Source: Oscillospiraceae bacterium (lineage in GTDB: Bacteria > Bacillota > Clostridia > Oscillospirales > Acutalibacteraceae). From it: a stretch of DNA of 34,362 nt. Positions 8,158 through 15,940 of this stretch are shown here, piece by piece. How positions within the stretch are numbered: the stretch's first letter is position 1; the number at the start of each line of letters is the position of its first letter. The position numbers were made by a program, and so were the translations under genes. The notes under the pieces are model-generated. The model did not search any database and had not been told where the DNA came from. It saw only the letters and a list, made by a program, of their open reading frames with translations. The stretch lies in contig JAIRYC010000087.1 of NCBI GenBank assembly GCA_031267965.1, forward strand, positions 1 to 34,362. Reading direction: 5' to 3'.

Positions 8158-10542
8158 TCAATCCACAAAATATGGCGTATAATCACTGTCACTGGCGTAT
8201 GACTTGAAGTACACAGTCACTGTGCGCCCCTGCGCCACTTCCAGCCCATACTTTAAATCCTGCCGGTATGCCTTGGGCTTATCGCGCCCACCTGCAACCA
8301 GGTTTGCGGCATATTTAAGGTTAAGACCGGCGTTTGCAGCAAGCACTTTCGCTTCCTCCGGCGTTTTATTAAGGAAATTCGGCACCATGGTCTTCTTTTC
8401 CTTAGATTCCTTGGTGGTGTAAAGCAAAACCACCCCGTCGCGGTAAAGGTGTTCGCCCGCCGCCGGAACCTGAGAAACAACCTTTTCACCTTCACCAACC
8501 ACACGGGCAGTCAAGTGTGATTTTTCCAGCGTGTCTTTTGCGTCTTTTACTGCCTTGCCCTGCACAGACGGTACCTCGTTAAAATAAACGGCTTTTTCCT
8601 CTTCCGTGTACTTTGGCGGCACATTCAGGTAAATGAGTGAATCCTCCATTACACGCTCGGCAACCGGCGCGGCGATTTGACTGCCGTTATATGCCCCAAC
8701 AGGCTCGTCGATAGTAATCAGCATAGCCAGCTTGGGGTTATCCGCCGGGGCAAAGCAGACGAAGGACGCGACATATTTGCCGTCGTGCTCACCAGAGATC
8801 ATTTTTTGGCTGGTACCCGTCTTGCCCGCCACGCGGTAACCCGGTACGTAGCCGTTTTTGCCCGTTCCGGCAATAACTACCTGTCGCATCATTTCTGTGA
8901 CCTTTGAGGCGGTATCGTTAGAAATGACCTGTCGCTTTAAGGTGGGTTCATTTTTTTTGATTGCGTTGCCGTCCGCGTCAAGCTCACGGGCAACGATATA
9001 CGGTTGCATAAGCTTCCCGCCGTTTGCAATTGCATTCACAGCTGTAAGCATTTGCAGCGGCGTCACCTGAAACGACTGACCGAACGACGCGGACGCAAGG
9101 TCAACAATGCTCATGGATTTGCGTGGATAATAGGTAACGCCGGGCTTGGGTTTTGCCTCCGCATAAGGAGAAAAGCCTGTTTGTTCGGTAAAGCCAAAGC
9201 CCTCAAAATAATCAGAAAATTTTTGCACGCCAACGCTTTGGCCGACGGAAACAAAATATGGGTTACATGAGTTCATAAGCGCCTGGGTAAAATCCTGCGT
9301 GCCGTGTCCGCTGAGCTTGTGGCAGTGGTATGTACGTCCGCCAATTTTGATTGCTCCTGTGTCGGTATAAAGGCGCTTCATTTCCCAAGTTTTTTCCTCA
9401 AGCGCCATGGATGCGGTAATAACCTTGAAGACGGAACCCGGGTAGTAGATATCCGCAATTGAATGGTTTTTCCACATATTGTTGACGGCAGTGTTCTCCG
9501 CCTTTGCTTTTTCATCCGGCGTTTTGAACTTGCCGATTGTTTCGAGAACGCGCGGATCAGTAATCTTGAATGGCTCGTTCAGGTCGTAGTTTGGTGTGCC
9601 GGCCATAGCAAGAATCGCCCCGGTCTGCACTTCCATGACTATGCCATAGGTGGCGTTTGCCTGCGTATCCTTTTGGGCCTGCTTAAGTTCACGTTCAAGG
9701 TAACGCTGAATCGTCGCGTCAAGTGTCAGTACCAGCGAGTGCCCCTGCACCGGGTCAACGTAGGTATCATAGGCGGCGTCCATTTCACCGCCGGCGGCAT
9801 CCTTGGCAGTGATTTTGCGTCCGGGTATGCCCGTAAGCTCTTTGTTGAACTGGTACTCTAACCCGGCGCGCCCCTCGTCTCCCGCCCCGGTGAATCCAAT
9901 CAGTGTAGATGCGAACGTGCCCTTTGGATAGTAGCGCTTGGTGTCCGGGTCAAGCCCGATTACTGTTGAGGCAAAAAAACTGGACTTGTATTCCTCATGC
10001 GACTTTTCCTCAACCTTTGTATAGGCAAAGCTCTTTCCTGCAACCTTGGGTTCGGTCTGGGTGGCTTTTTTACCAAACAAATATTCCGAAACAGCGTCGC
10101 TCATAGGCTTTTCCGCCTGAGAACGCAAAGTCAGCGCGCCATATTTGGTTAGCTTAAACTTGCTGAGTACCGCTTCGGGAGTAGAATTAATCATTGGCGC
10201 AAGGTCTTTGCTGATTTGCTCCATGACGCGCAGACGTTCGTCCTCTTTGGCGATCTCTAAAAACTTAGCCGGCCAACAAACTACCGCTTTGACTGCCGCG
10301 CTCTCAGCCAACAGCTCCATATTGGAATCGTATATTTTACCGCGTGTTGGGCGTATTTCAGTGTCGTGAAGCTGGTTCTGTTCAGCCTTTGCGCGGTACT
10401 CGTTACCGTGGACAATGGATTTCCCCCACAAACTGATACCAATACCGACAAACCCAAAGCAGATGACAAGCAATACCGCATTCGACCGCTTCAAGCTTTG
10501 GTCAAACGCATTGTTGCTGCGTTTTTTGTGTGGGATTGGCAT
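8158..10542 (-). CDS. Class B penicillin-binding protein with two PASTA domains (PbpB/SpoVD type)
   Basis: A 794-residue septal transpeptidase. A short basic cytoplasmic tail is followed by one membrane anchor (about 21-40), the PBP dimerisation region (about 60-250) and the transpeptidase domain. Its active-site motifs are SVFK (Ser370), SCN (425-427) and KTG (574-576). Two PASTA domains follow (about 657-710 and 718-779), as in Bacillus PbpB, while SpoVD has one. The GGAGG site before ATG at 10542 supports this start. It would pair with FtsW encoded downstream. Whether it serves vegetative division, spore cortex or both cannot be told. Confidence 0.93.
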   Translation of the reverse strand: MPIPHKKRSNNAFDQSLKRSNAVLLVICFGFVGIGISLWGKSIVHGNEYRAKAEQNQLHDTEIRPTRGKIYDSNMELLAESAAVKAVVCWPAKFLEIAKEDERLRVMEQISKDLAPMINSTPEAVLSKFKLTKYGALTLRSQAEKPMSDAVSEYLFGKKATQTEPKVAGKSFAYTKVEEKSHEEYKSSFFASTVIGLDPDTKRYYPKGTFASTLIGFTGAGDEGRAGLEYQFNKELTGIPGRKITAKDAAGGEMDAAYDTYVDPVQGHSLVLTLDATIQRYLERELKQAQKDTQANATYGIVMEVQTGAILAMAGTPNYDLNEPFKITDPRVLETIGKFKTPDEKAKAENTAVNNMWKNHSIADIYYPGSVFKVITASMALEEKTWEMKRLYTDTGAIKIGGRTYHCHKLSGHGTQDFTQALMNSCNPYFVSVGQSVGVQKFSDYFEGFGFTEQTGFSPYAEAKPKPGVTYYPRKSMSIVDLASASFGQSFQVTPLQMLTAVNAIANGGKLMQPYIVARELDADGNAIKKNEPTLKRQVISNDTASKVTEMMRQVVIAGTGKNGYVPGYRVAGKTGTSQKMISGEHDGKYVASFVCFAPADNPKLAMLITIDEPVGAYNGSQIAAPVAERVMEDSLIYLNVPPKYTEEEKAVYFNEVPSVQGKAVKDAKDTLEKSHLTARVVGEGEKVVSQVPAAGEHLYRDGVVLLYTTKESKEKKTMVPNFLNKTPEEAKVLAANAGLNLKYAANLVAGGRDKPKAYRQDLKYGLEVAQGRTVTVYFKSYASDSDYTPYFVD

Positions 10543-10687
10543 GTTTCCTCCAATCTAAGAGCAAATATAAAGCATGGAATTTTATGCAATTGCAGCACTG
10601 TATTATGCGCGCAGCGTTCAGGGTACGTCGCCCGTTACGCAAAACATATAGCTTTTTTCGTCAATTTTGCTCGTTGAGTATAGCTTC

Positions 10688-11092
10688 TTAATCAAGAATC
10701 ACCGGATCCTCGTCAGCACGGATCATTCCGTACTCGCCGATTGCGGTATCGTAAGCCTCGTCCGCCGGGATTGCGCGCTGTGTTTCGTTCCTCAGGCGTA
10801 TGTTGTCACGCAGTGCGTCCTCGTAGATTTTATCTGCTTTTACTATTGCCGCCGCACGCGCCTCGGATGAAGCATCCGCAATCAGTGACGGAACAACCCA
10901 TGCAAGTACAAGGGCAATCGCGACTAAAACAGCCATAGCCTTGCGCTTAGTGACCACCCGTAAAGATGCCGGCGAAACACTGGGCCGTACCTTGGGTCCC
11001 GGTGCCGGGCGGCGAACAGGCGTTGGTACTTGCGGCGCATGCGACGGCGCGATTTTACGCGCGGCATTGCGGTCGTAATAAATTTGTGCCAT
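10688..11092 (-). CDS. ftsL: FtsL-like septum protein
   Basis: A 134-residue bitopic protein: a basic, Pro-rich cytoplasmic tail (1-50), one membrane helix (about 52-72) and a short outer region rich in Ala, Glu and Arg that could form a coiled coil (about 74-105). Sequence identity to FtsL is low, as is usual, so the call rests on size, topology and position between rsmH and the PBP gene. I chose ATG at 11092 because it follows AAGGAGG at good spacing; an in-frame ATG 48 bases upstream has no such site. The 145 bases between this gene and the PBP gene hold no gene. Confidence 0.75.
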   Translation of the reverse strand: MAQIYYDRNAARKIAPSHAPQVPTPVRRPAPGPKVRPSVSPASLRVVTKRKAMAVLVAIALVLAWVVPSLIADASSEARAAAIVKADKIYEDALRDNIRLRNETQRAIPADEAYDTAIGEYGMIRADEDPVILD

Positions 11093-11178
11093 AATGATTT
11101 CCTCCTTGGTGTGTTGCGTGCCGTTCGCGGCTTTTTGCAAAGTGGTGAAATTTGAGAATCGCGCGCTCCTAACTTGAG

Positions 11179-12144
11179 TTAAAATGCGATTTTCACAACA
11201 GATTCATCTTTTCCTGCCTCTGGCGTGTCAAGCTTTTCAATCGCCCTGAGCTTTGCCGAACGGCTACGCGGGTTTACGGCCAACTCTTCCTGCCCTGGCG
11301 TGCGCGGCTTGCCGAGCTTTCGTCCGCGCGGCGTTTTACCGCAAACGCATTTTGGAAAATCCGGCGGGCAAGTGCAGCCTTGGCATTGCCTTGCAAACGC
11401 CTGCTTGACAATCCTGTCCTCAAGGCTATGAAAGGAAATACACGCAAATCTTCCGCCGGGCGCAAGACAGTCGAACATGTCGTCCAGTGCGGCGGGCAAA
11501 CGGTCAAGTTCTCCGTTTATGTAAATTCTCAGCGCTTGGAACGTCCTGCGTGCGGGGTGCTTATCGCGTCGGGCGGCAGCAGGTACCGCGTCACGAACAA
11601 TATTGGCAAGGGCAAGCGTTGTGGTGACAGGTGCGCTTGCGCGAGCCGTGACAATTGCGCGGGCAATGCGGCGCGCATAAGGTTCATCCGCAAAGCGTGT
11701 GAGAATATCCACAAGCAACCGCTCATCCAAAGTATTGACCGCGTCAGCGGCGGTTTGTCCGATGTTACCCATGCGCATGTCCAATGGTGCGTCCTTGTGT
11801 AAGCTAAAACCGCGTGAGGGGTCGTCGAGTTGCAGGCTGGATACGCCTAGGTCCGCAAGAATGCCGTTCAGTGATGAAATACCGAGACCATGCAGGATAC
11901 GCTTGCAATCAAAGAAGTTGCCGTGTATAATAGTGGCGTGCGGATGATTGGCAAAGCGTTCGTGGAGTTTGGCAATGGCCTGCGGGTCACGGTCTACGCA
12001 CAGGACTTTGCCGCCATTTGCAAGGATTTGTGCCGAGTGTCCGCCGAGTCCTGCCGTGGCGTCCATGTAAAGTCCGCCCGGCTGAATGTTCAGTGCATCC
12101 ATGCATTCGTCAAGGAGCACGGGTATGTGTGTAAACGCCATCAT
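11179..12144 (-). CDS. rsmH: 16S rRNA (cytosine-1402-N4)-methyltransferase RsmH
   Basis: A 321-residue SAM-dependent enzyme that methylates C1402 in the decoding centre of 16S rRNA. The SAM site is seen in MDATAGLGGHSAQIL near 27, and other family segments are DLGVSSLQLD, RGFSLHKDAPLDMRM near 116, and SFHSLEDRIVKQAF near 228. The start overlaps the mraZ stop (ATGATG around 12139-12144); the second ATG is better spaced from the GAGGA site. It is the second gene of the operon, its standard place. Confidence 0.95.
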   Translation of the reverse strand: MMAFTHIPVLLDECMDALNIQPGGLYMDATAGLGGHSAQILANGGKVLCVDRDPQAIAKLHERFANHPHATIIHGNFFDCKRILHGLGISSLNGILADLGVSSLQLDDPSRGFSLHKDAPLDMRMGNIGQTAADAVNTLDERLLVDILTRFADEPYARRIARAIVTARASAPVTTTLALANIVRDAVPAAARRDKHPARRTFQALRIYINGELDRLPAALDDMFDCLAPGGRFACISFHSLEDRIVKQAFARQCQGCTCPPDFPKCVCGKTPRGRKLGKPRTPGQEELAVNPRSRSAKLRAIEKLDTPEAGKDESVVKIAF

Positions 12145-12593
12145 TCCTCATCGTCCAGCGGGACGCCCTCATTCTCGTGCGCGTCGTCAACCTCGCGACG
12201 CAGATCCTCCTTCAGCTTCTCTGGCGACCAAAGCTCAAGGCGCTTGCCACAGCCGACGATGGCCACCTTGCCGTCCAAACCGGCGTATTTGCGCAAGGCT
12301 TCACTCAATGTAACGCGCCCGGCGGAATCTGTTGAGGTCATTTGCATAGCAACGGAAAGCTTGCGGATTTGCCTGTCGCGCATTTGCCCGGCGTAGTGCC
12401 TGCGCACACGGGAGATATAGTTGTTGTACTTATCCTCCGGCATAACCACAAGGTGCGGCACCTCTTCGCTGACGGAGAGCACGGGCATGAACACTGCAAA
12501 GCGCTCACCCAAGAGCGGACGGATATCCTTGGGGATAACCAGACGCTTCTGCGCATCCAGCCCATGATCGGTTTTGCTCCAGAACTCGTCCAT
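12141..12593 (-). CDS. mraZ: Transcriptional regulator MraZ
   Basis: A 150-residue protein with two AbrB-like half-domains, each with the conserved core: DAQKRLVIPKDIR near 14 and DSAGRVTLSEALR near 89. MraZ forms rings that bind tandem repeats in its own promoter and repress the division operon. It is followed directly by rsmH with a four-base overlap. A purine-rich GGGAGGG ribosome site precedes the ATG. The acidic tail ends DDEE. Confidence 0.93.
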   Translation of the reverse strand: MDEFWSKTDHGLDAQKRLVIPKDIRPLLGERFAVFMPVLSVSEEVPHLVVMPEDKYNNYISRVRRHYAGQMRDRQIRKLSVAMQMTSTDSAGRVTLSEALRKYAGLDGKVAIVGCGKRLELWSPEKLKEDLRREVDDAHENEGVPLDDEE

Positions 12594-12629
12594 TTTCCGC
12601 CCTCCCTCCCCCGTATCCGTGGATATTTA

Positions 12630-12666
12630 TAACTTCGGAAGCCTATCAATAACTTTTATCTAACTT
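12630..12666 (-). promoter_or_regulatory. Candidate MraZ operator: three phased AAGTTA repeats
   Basis: On the minus strand AAGTTA occurs at 12661-12666, 12650-12655 and 12630-12635, that is with steps of 11 and 20 bases, close to one and two helical turns. The repeats lie between the mraZ promoter and its ribosome site, where known MraZ operators sit as short direct repeats with about 10-base phasing. The repeat sequence differs from the published boxes, so this is an inference from position and phasing. Confidence 0.35.
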
Positions 12667-12675
12667 CCAATGACT

Positions 12676-12704
12676 ATTGTACACTATTTATATCCCTGCG
12701 TCAA
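12676..12704 (-). promoter_or_regulatory. Promoter of the mraZ operon
   Basis: Minus-strand TTGACG (12699-12704), a 17-base spacer and TACAAT (12676-12681). Transcription would start near 12669, leaving a leader of about 75 bases before mraZ. This should drive the whole seven-gene run to the terminator at 4076-4113. Confidence 0.75.
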
Positions 12705-12721
12705 CTATTGACACGGTATAC

Positions 12722-12796
12722 TTATCAACAAGTTTTCCTCCGAGTTTTCCACAATGCCGTGAGTTTTCCACTTTTGCACAAAAAATTAGTGGATAA
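12722..12796. promoter_or_regulatory. Cluster of five DnaA-box-like nonamers
   Basis: Against the nonamer TTWTNCACA there are two exact matches, TTTTCCACA (12745-12753) and TTTTGCACA (12772-12780). There are three one-mismatch copies: TTATCAACA (12722-12730), TTTTCCACT (12764-12772) and TTATCCACT on the minus strand (12788-12796). They fill the divergent gap between mraZ and radC, upstream of the mraZ promoter. Binding by DnaA is inferred from the motif only; the shared GTGGAAAA core could instead be bound by another factor. Confidence 0.45.
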
Positions 12797-12807
12797 CTCA
12801 GGCGTTG

Positions 12808-12829
12808 GACATAACAGGCTGGTTATGTC
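12808..12829. repeat. Inverted repeat upstream of radC
   Basis: A perfect 8-bp inverted repeat, GACATAAC and GTTATGTC, with a six-base loop AGGCTG. It could be an operator for the radC-murB direction, but I see no clear promoter around it. Confidence 0.35.
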
Positions 12830-12888
12830 ACAACAATAGAACACTGTCACTGCCTCCAAAAGCAAGCAATGGATCAAAAGGAAAGGTT

Positions 12889-13581
12889 ATGCCAAAAAAC
12901 ATCCATGAAAATCACCGCGACCGATTGCGTGAACGTTTCCGCAAGGAGGGATTGGGGCATTTTGAACCCCATCAGGTGCTGGAGTTGCTGCTGTTTTATG
13001 CAATTCCCCGCCGGGATGTGAATCCCGTAGCGCACGAACTACTTCTGCGCTTTGGCTCACTGCGCGCCGTACTTGATACCCCATACGAGCACCTGCGCAC
13101 CGTGCCCGGCATGACGGAAAACGCCGCGCTTTTTTTGACGCTATTGCCGCAGCTGGCACGTAGCTACGCAATCGGCGGCGAGCCTGAGCACCCGTTTCTG
13201 CTGGAGCCTGATATCCTGCGCTCCTATCTGATGGCACGGTATGTGGGCGTTAGGGTGGAATTGCCACTGTTGCTGTGTCTGGATTCCGCAGGCAAGCTCA
13301 AGGACATGCACGAATTTCCGGCGGGTACATTCAGCGCGGTAGGGCTTGATTTGCGTGTGCTCGCGGAGCAGATTATCCGCAAAAACGCTTCGGCGGTCAT
13401 ATTGGCGCACAATCATCCGGGCGGTAAGGCGCTTCCTTCCCCGGAGGACATTGAAACAACACGCCGCGCCGCATGGCTGTTCAAGGAAATCCGCGTGCGG
13501 CTATGCGACCATGTGATTTGCGCGGGCAGCGAATTGTTCTCTATGGCGGCTGACAAACGCTTGATGGGGCTGTTCATATAA
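12889..13581 (+). CDS. radC: RadC family JAB/MPN-domain protein
   Basis: A 230-residue protein. A helix-hairpin-helix-like region (about 1-85) is followed by a metalloprotease-like MPN domain with the full JAMM signature H-N-H-P-x6-S-x2-D in HNHPGGKALPSPED near 173. RadC proteins were named for DNA repair but their biochemical role is unsettled. The start at 12889 has an AAGGAAAGG site; the longer frame would need a TTG inside the inverted repeat at 12808. It is followed 13 bases later by an ArsC/Spx-type gene. In many Firmicutes radC lies near division genes, as here. Confidence 0.9.
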   Translation: MPKNIHENHRDRLRERFRKEGLGHFEPHQVLELLLFYAIPRRDVNPVAHELLLRFGSLRAVLDTPYEHLRTVPGMTENAALFLTLLPQLARSYAIGGEPEHPFLLEPDILRSYLMARYVGVRVELPLLLCLDSAGKLKDMHEFPAGTFSAVGLDLRVLAEQIIRKNASAVILAHNHPGGKALPSPEDIETTRRAAWLFKEIRVRLCDHVICAGSELFSMAADKRLMGLFI

Positions 13582-13594
13582 TGGAGGTACGGGA

Positions 13595-13954
13595 ATGGAA
13601 ATACAGGTTTTTGGAAAAACAAAGTGCTTTGACACCAAGAAAGCGCTGCGCTTTTTTAAGGAGCGCGGCGTGCGTGTGCACGAGTTGGACATCCTGCGCA
13701 AGGGGCTGAGCCTTGGCGAATACCGCTCTGTGCGCGCGGCACTGGGCGGCCAGCTTGACGCCCTAATTGACGGCAGTGGCAAGGCATATGAAAAATACTT
13801 TATTGCGTATTTGGCAGGCGACGATGTGGTTGAGTCGGCACTGCTGGAGCACCCGGAGCTTTACCGCACGCCGATTGTACGCTGCGGCAAAGCGGCAACT
13901 GTTGGCTATGCACCCGAGGTTTGGGCGGAGTGGCTAGAGACCCTAAAAGCTTAA
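13595..13954 (+). CDS. ArsC/Spx-family thioredoxin-fold protein
   Basis: A 119-residue protein matching the ArsC/Spx/YffB superfamily: beta strand, then TKC with a single Cys11, then helices, and a cis-proline strand RTPIVRCG near 90. Typical members are arsenate reductases, glutathione- or mycothiol-type reductases, or the RNA polymerase regulator Spx. With one N-terminal Cys and no CxxC it is not a classical Spx redox switch. No arsenic genes are nearby, so a generic reductase role is as far as I can go. GGAGG precedes the ATG, and it is likely co-transcribed with radC. Confidence 0.75.
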   Translation: MEIQVFGKTKCFDTKKALRFFKERGVRVHELDILRKGLSLGEYRSVRAALGGQLDALIDGSGKAYEKYFIAYLAGDDVVESALLEHPELYRTPIVRCGKAATVGYAPEVWAEWLETLKA

Positions 13955-13959
13955 ACAAC

Positions 13960-13988
13960 TTGCGTTTCATGCCTGTTGTGTGTATACT
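13960..13988 (+). promoter_or_regulatory. Promoter of murB
   Basis: TTGCGT (13960-13965), a 17-base spacer and TATACT (13983-13988), about 30 bases before the chosen murB start. It would give murB its own transcript in addition to read-through from radC. Confidence 0.65.
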
Positions 13989-14018
13989 ATGGAGAGAAAA
14001 AATCGCCGTGGAGAGTTT

Positions 14019-14933
14019 ATGCAAGAATTTATGAATTACGCCGAAAACGCCGGGTTCAGCGCCCTGTGTTCCTTTCCGCTCAAGGGCTATACAAGCTTCA
14101 AAATCGGCGGCCCGGCGGACGTCTTGGCGTTTCCAAAGACCGCGGAACAATTTGCCGGAGTCCTGCAACTTTGCAGGCGTGCCGACATCCCGACTTTCAT
14201 TTTGGGAAATGGGAGTAATCTGCTCGTGCCTGATGACGGCTTCCGCGGTGCAGTGCTTTCCACCGCTGAACTGCGCGGCTTGAGGCTTGACAGTGGGCGC
14301 ATTTTCTGCGGTGCGGGCGAGAAGCTGAAAGCCCTGTGTATGTTTGCGCTGGAGCATTCGCTCAGCGGACTTGAATTTGCTTATGGCATACCCGGCAGCG
14401 CGGGCGGCGCGGCGTTTATGAATGCGGGTGCTTACGGCGGCGAAATGAAGGATATATTACGTGTTTGCCGCTGCCTAACCGCAGAGGGTGAGTTTGCTGA
14501 ATTGTGCGGCGAAACGCTTGGACTTGCCTACCGACACAGCGCGTTTGCGGAAAACGGCGGTGTTATTCTGGAACTTGAGTTAGAGCTACAGACTGGTGAA
14601 CCGTTGGGAATCCGTGCGAAAATGGACGACTTCCTGTCCCGCCGGCGTGAAAAGCAGCCGCTGGAATTTCCCAGCGCAGGCAGCATTTTCAAGCGCCCGC
14701 CCGGGGACTATGCCGGCCGGCTGATTGAAGCTTGCGGTCTGCGTGGGCACGCAATCGGCGGGGCACAGGTTAGCGAGAAGCACTGTGGGTTTATTGTCAA
14801 CAAGAGCGGCGCAACCTGCGCGGACGTACTGGAACTGGTTGCACATATCAGGCAAACGGTGCTGGCACAAACGGGCGTTGAATTGGAACCAGAGATTCGG
14901 GTGCTGGACGCTATACCTATTTACGAAAAATAA
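14019..14933 (+). CDS. murB: UDP-N-acetylenolpyruvoylglucosamine reductase MurB
   Basis: A 304-residue flavoenzyme that reduces UDP-GlcNAc-enolpyruvate to UDP-MurNAc with NADPH. The FAD-binding GNGSNLLV is at 63-70, GIPGSAGGAAFMNAGAYGGE near 123, the YRHS segment at 171-174, the proton donor Ser222 in SAGSIFKRP, and a C-terminal acid in EPEIRVLD. The sequence belongs to the short Gram-positive (type II) group. I chose ATG at 14019 with a GGAG site; the longer frame starts inside the -10 box at 13980. In many Firmicutes murB lies inside the division cluster, but here it is transcribed away from it. Confidence 0.94.
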   Translation: MQEFMNYAENAGFSALCSFPLKGYTSFKIGGPADVLAFPKTAEQFAGVLQLCRRADIPTFILGNGSNLLVPDDGFRGAVLSTAELRGLRLDSGRIFCGAGEKLKALCMFALEHSLSGLEFAYGIPGSAGGAAFMNAGAYGGEMKDILRVCRCLTAEGEFAELCGETLGLAYRHSAFAENGGVILELELELQTGEPLGIRAKMDDFLSRRREKQPLEFPSAGSIFKRPPGDYAGRLIEACGLRGHAIGGAQVSEKHCGFIVNKSGATCADVLELVAHIRQTVLAQTGVELEPEIRVLDAIPIYEK

Positions 14934-14966
14934 AAGCCGTGCCGCTTGCCGCTGCGTGGCTTTTAT
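14930..14966. terminator. Terminator after murB
   Basis: ATAAAAGCC (14930-14938) pairs perfectly with GGCTTTTAT (14958-14966), and four further inner pairs (two wobble) extend the stem. The U-rich part is inside the stem rather than after it, so it is a moderate terminator candidate. Confidence 0.55.
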
Positions 14967-14992
14967 GATATAATGCTGTGCAGAAAGGAAGG

Positions 14993-15600
14993 GTGAAAAA
15001 ACGATACTTCAACAGAGGCCTGCAAGAAGGCAAAAAGCGGCCGGACTGGGAGCGCGTACTCGCCACAGAAGCAATCGCCTGCCCAGACTTGTACGATTTA
15101 ATGCGTCAAGTCGTCCTGCTGATTACCGAAAGCGGCGAAAACATACAAAGCCGATATCCTGCTGTATTACCGTTACATCTAAACCAACGATTTGGACCAT
15201 GAAGTCTTTCAAACAGACGACATGTGCGATATTTTTGAGCAATGGGACTACAGCAAAGAATGCTTTCCCATTTTGCTTTATAGGGCGGAGTGGGAACAGC
15301 AAGCTGGTTGGTATGATCAGCTTGCCGGCGGAATTTGCAAAACGCCTAAAGAAGCGGAAGGACATTTGCAGGAGGCCACAAGCTATTTTGACGAATATGG
15401 GAGTTTGAAGAAACGGTTGAAACTGAAGAAGATGAGGACGAAGAAGGGGACGTTGAACAGCTGATACATTTTTTTGGCCAGTCTTTGGCAAAGTGCTGAA
15501 CCTTGACAAAGCGCAAATGCGGCAATGTGCTCTGCGGTTTAACAATACTATGGCAAACGGTCATAAGCCGAGCATTGCCGAACTGATAACACAATCATAA
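14993..15600 (+). pseudogene. Multiply frameshifted gene remnant, unknown family
   Basis: Protein-like sequence runs through three or more frames. It begins with VKKRYFNRGLQEGKKRPDW after an AGAAAGGAAGG site. A frameshift follows near 15140 after ITESGEN, then an in-frame TAA between LLYYRYI and TNDLDHEVFQ, probably Gln to stop. A further shift near 15400 leads into an acidic stretch (EEDEDEEGDVEQLIHFFG), and another leads into KVLNLDKAQMRQCALRFN and a stop at 15600. Read together it would be about 195 residues. It is followed by a second broken gene with a good ribosome site, as in phage or plasmid gene runs, but I do not recognise either. Confidence 0.55.
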
Positions 15601-15616
15601 AAATGGAGGGGAAATA

Positions 15617-15940
15617 ATGGCAAACTTTGGTCTCAACGCTATGGCATACAAAGAAATTTTCCGCGAATACTTTAAGCTGGCGAACTACACGCTCACATCT
15701 GCCGTCACCGAAGCATTGGTGGCAGGCTTAAAACGTTTCTGAGAACTGACGGAAAGCGGCGAAATTGAGGACCGCTGGGTTAACATTGACATGAAGACCG
15801 AAACAGAGATGATGCTGTTTTATCCCAGCGAGGACGAAACCGGTCCGGATGAGATAGAGGGCGAACCGCCGGTTACTGCTGCCGCCATGCCGAACACTGT
15901 TGCTAAAATAAAAACCAGGAGATACAGCCATGCAGCTTAA
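15617..15940 (+). pseudogene. Broken small gene with internal TGA
   Basis: A strong GGAGGGG site precedes MANFGLNAMAYKEIFREYF. After 41 residues (ending AGLKRF) a TGA interrupts the frame, which then continues as ELTESGEIEDRWVNIDMK to a TAA at 15938-15940 inside the dapL start region. The TGA could be a Trp codon mutated by one transition. The domain is not recognised. Its tail overlaps the dapL ribosome site and first codons. It may be a short real protein of 41 residues, but the downstream frame still looks coding. Confidence 0.5.

Noticed and set aside
12745..12772. GTGGAAAA repeats as the main MraZ operator
   Set aside because: They lie upstream of the promoter with irregular 12- and 19-base steps. 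The phased repeats inside the leader fit MraZ better, so I list these as DnaA-like instead.
12805..12888. Longer radC start (TTG at 12805)
   Set aside because: It would start inside the inverted repeat without a ribosome site; ATG 12889 has a good one and begins at the family N-terminus.
2551..15940. Stop-codon reassignment (TGA as Trp, TAG or TAA as Gln) suggested by in-frame stops in three remnants
   Set aside because: All the core genes in the window are free of internal stops, and the remnants also have frameshifts and deletions. The stops are single transitions expected from decay.
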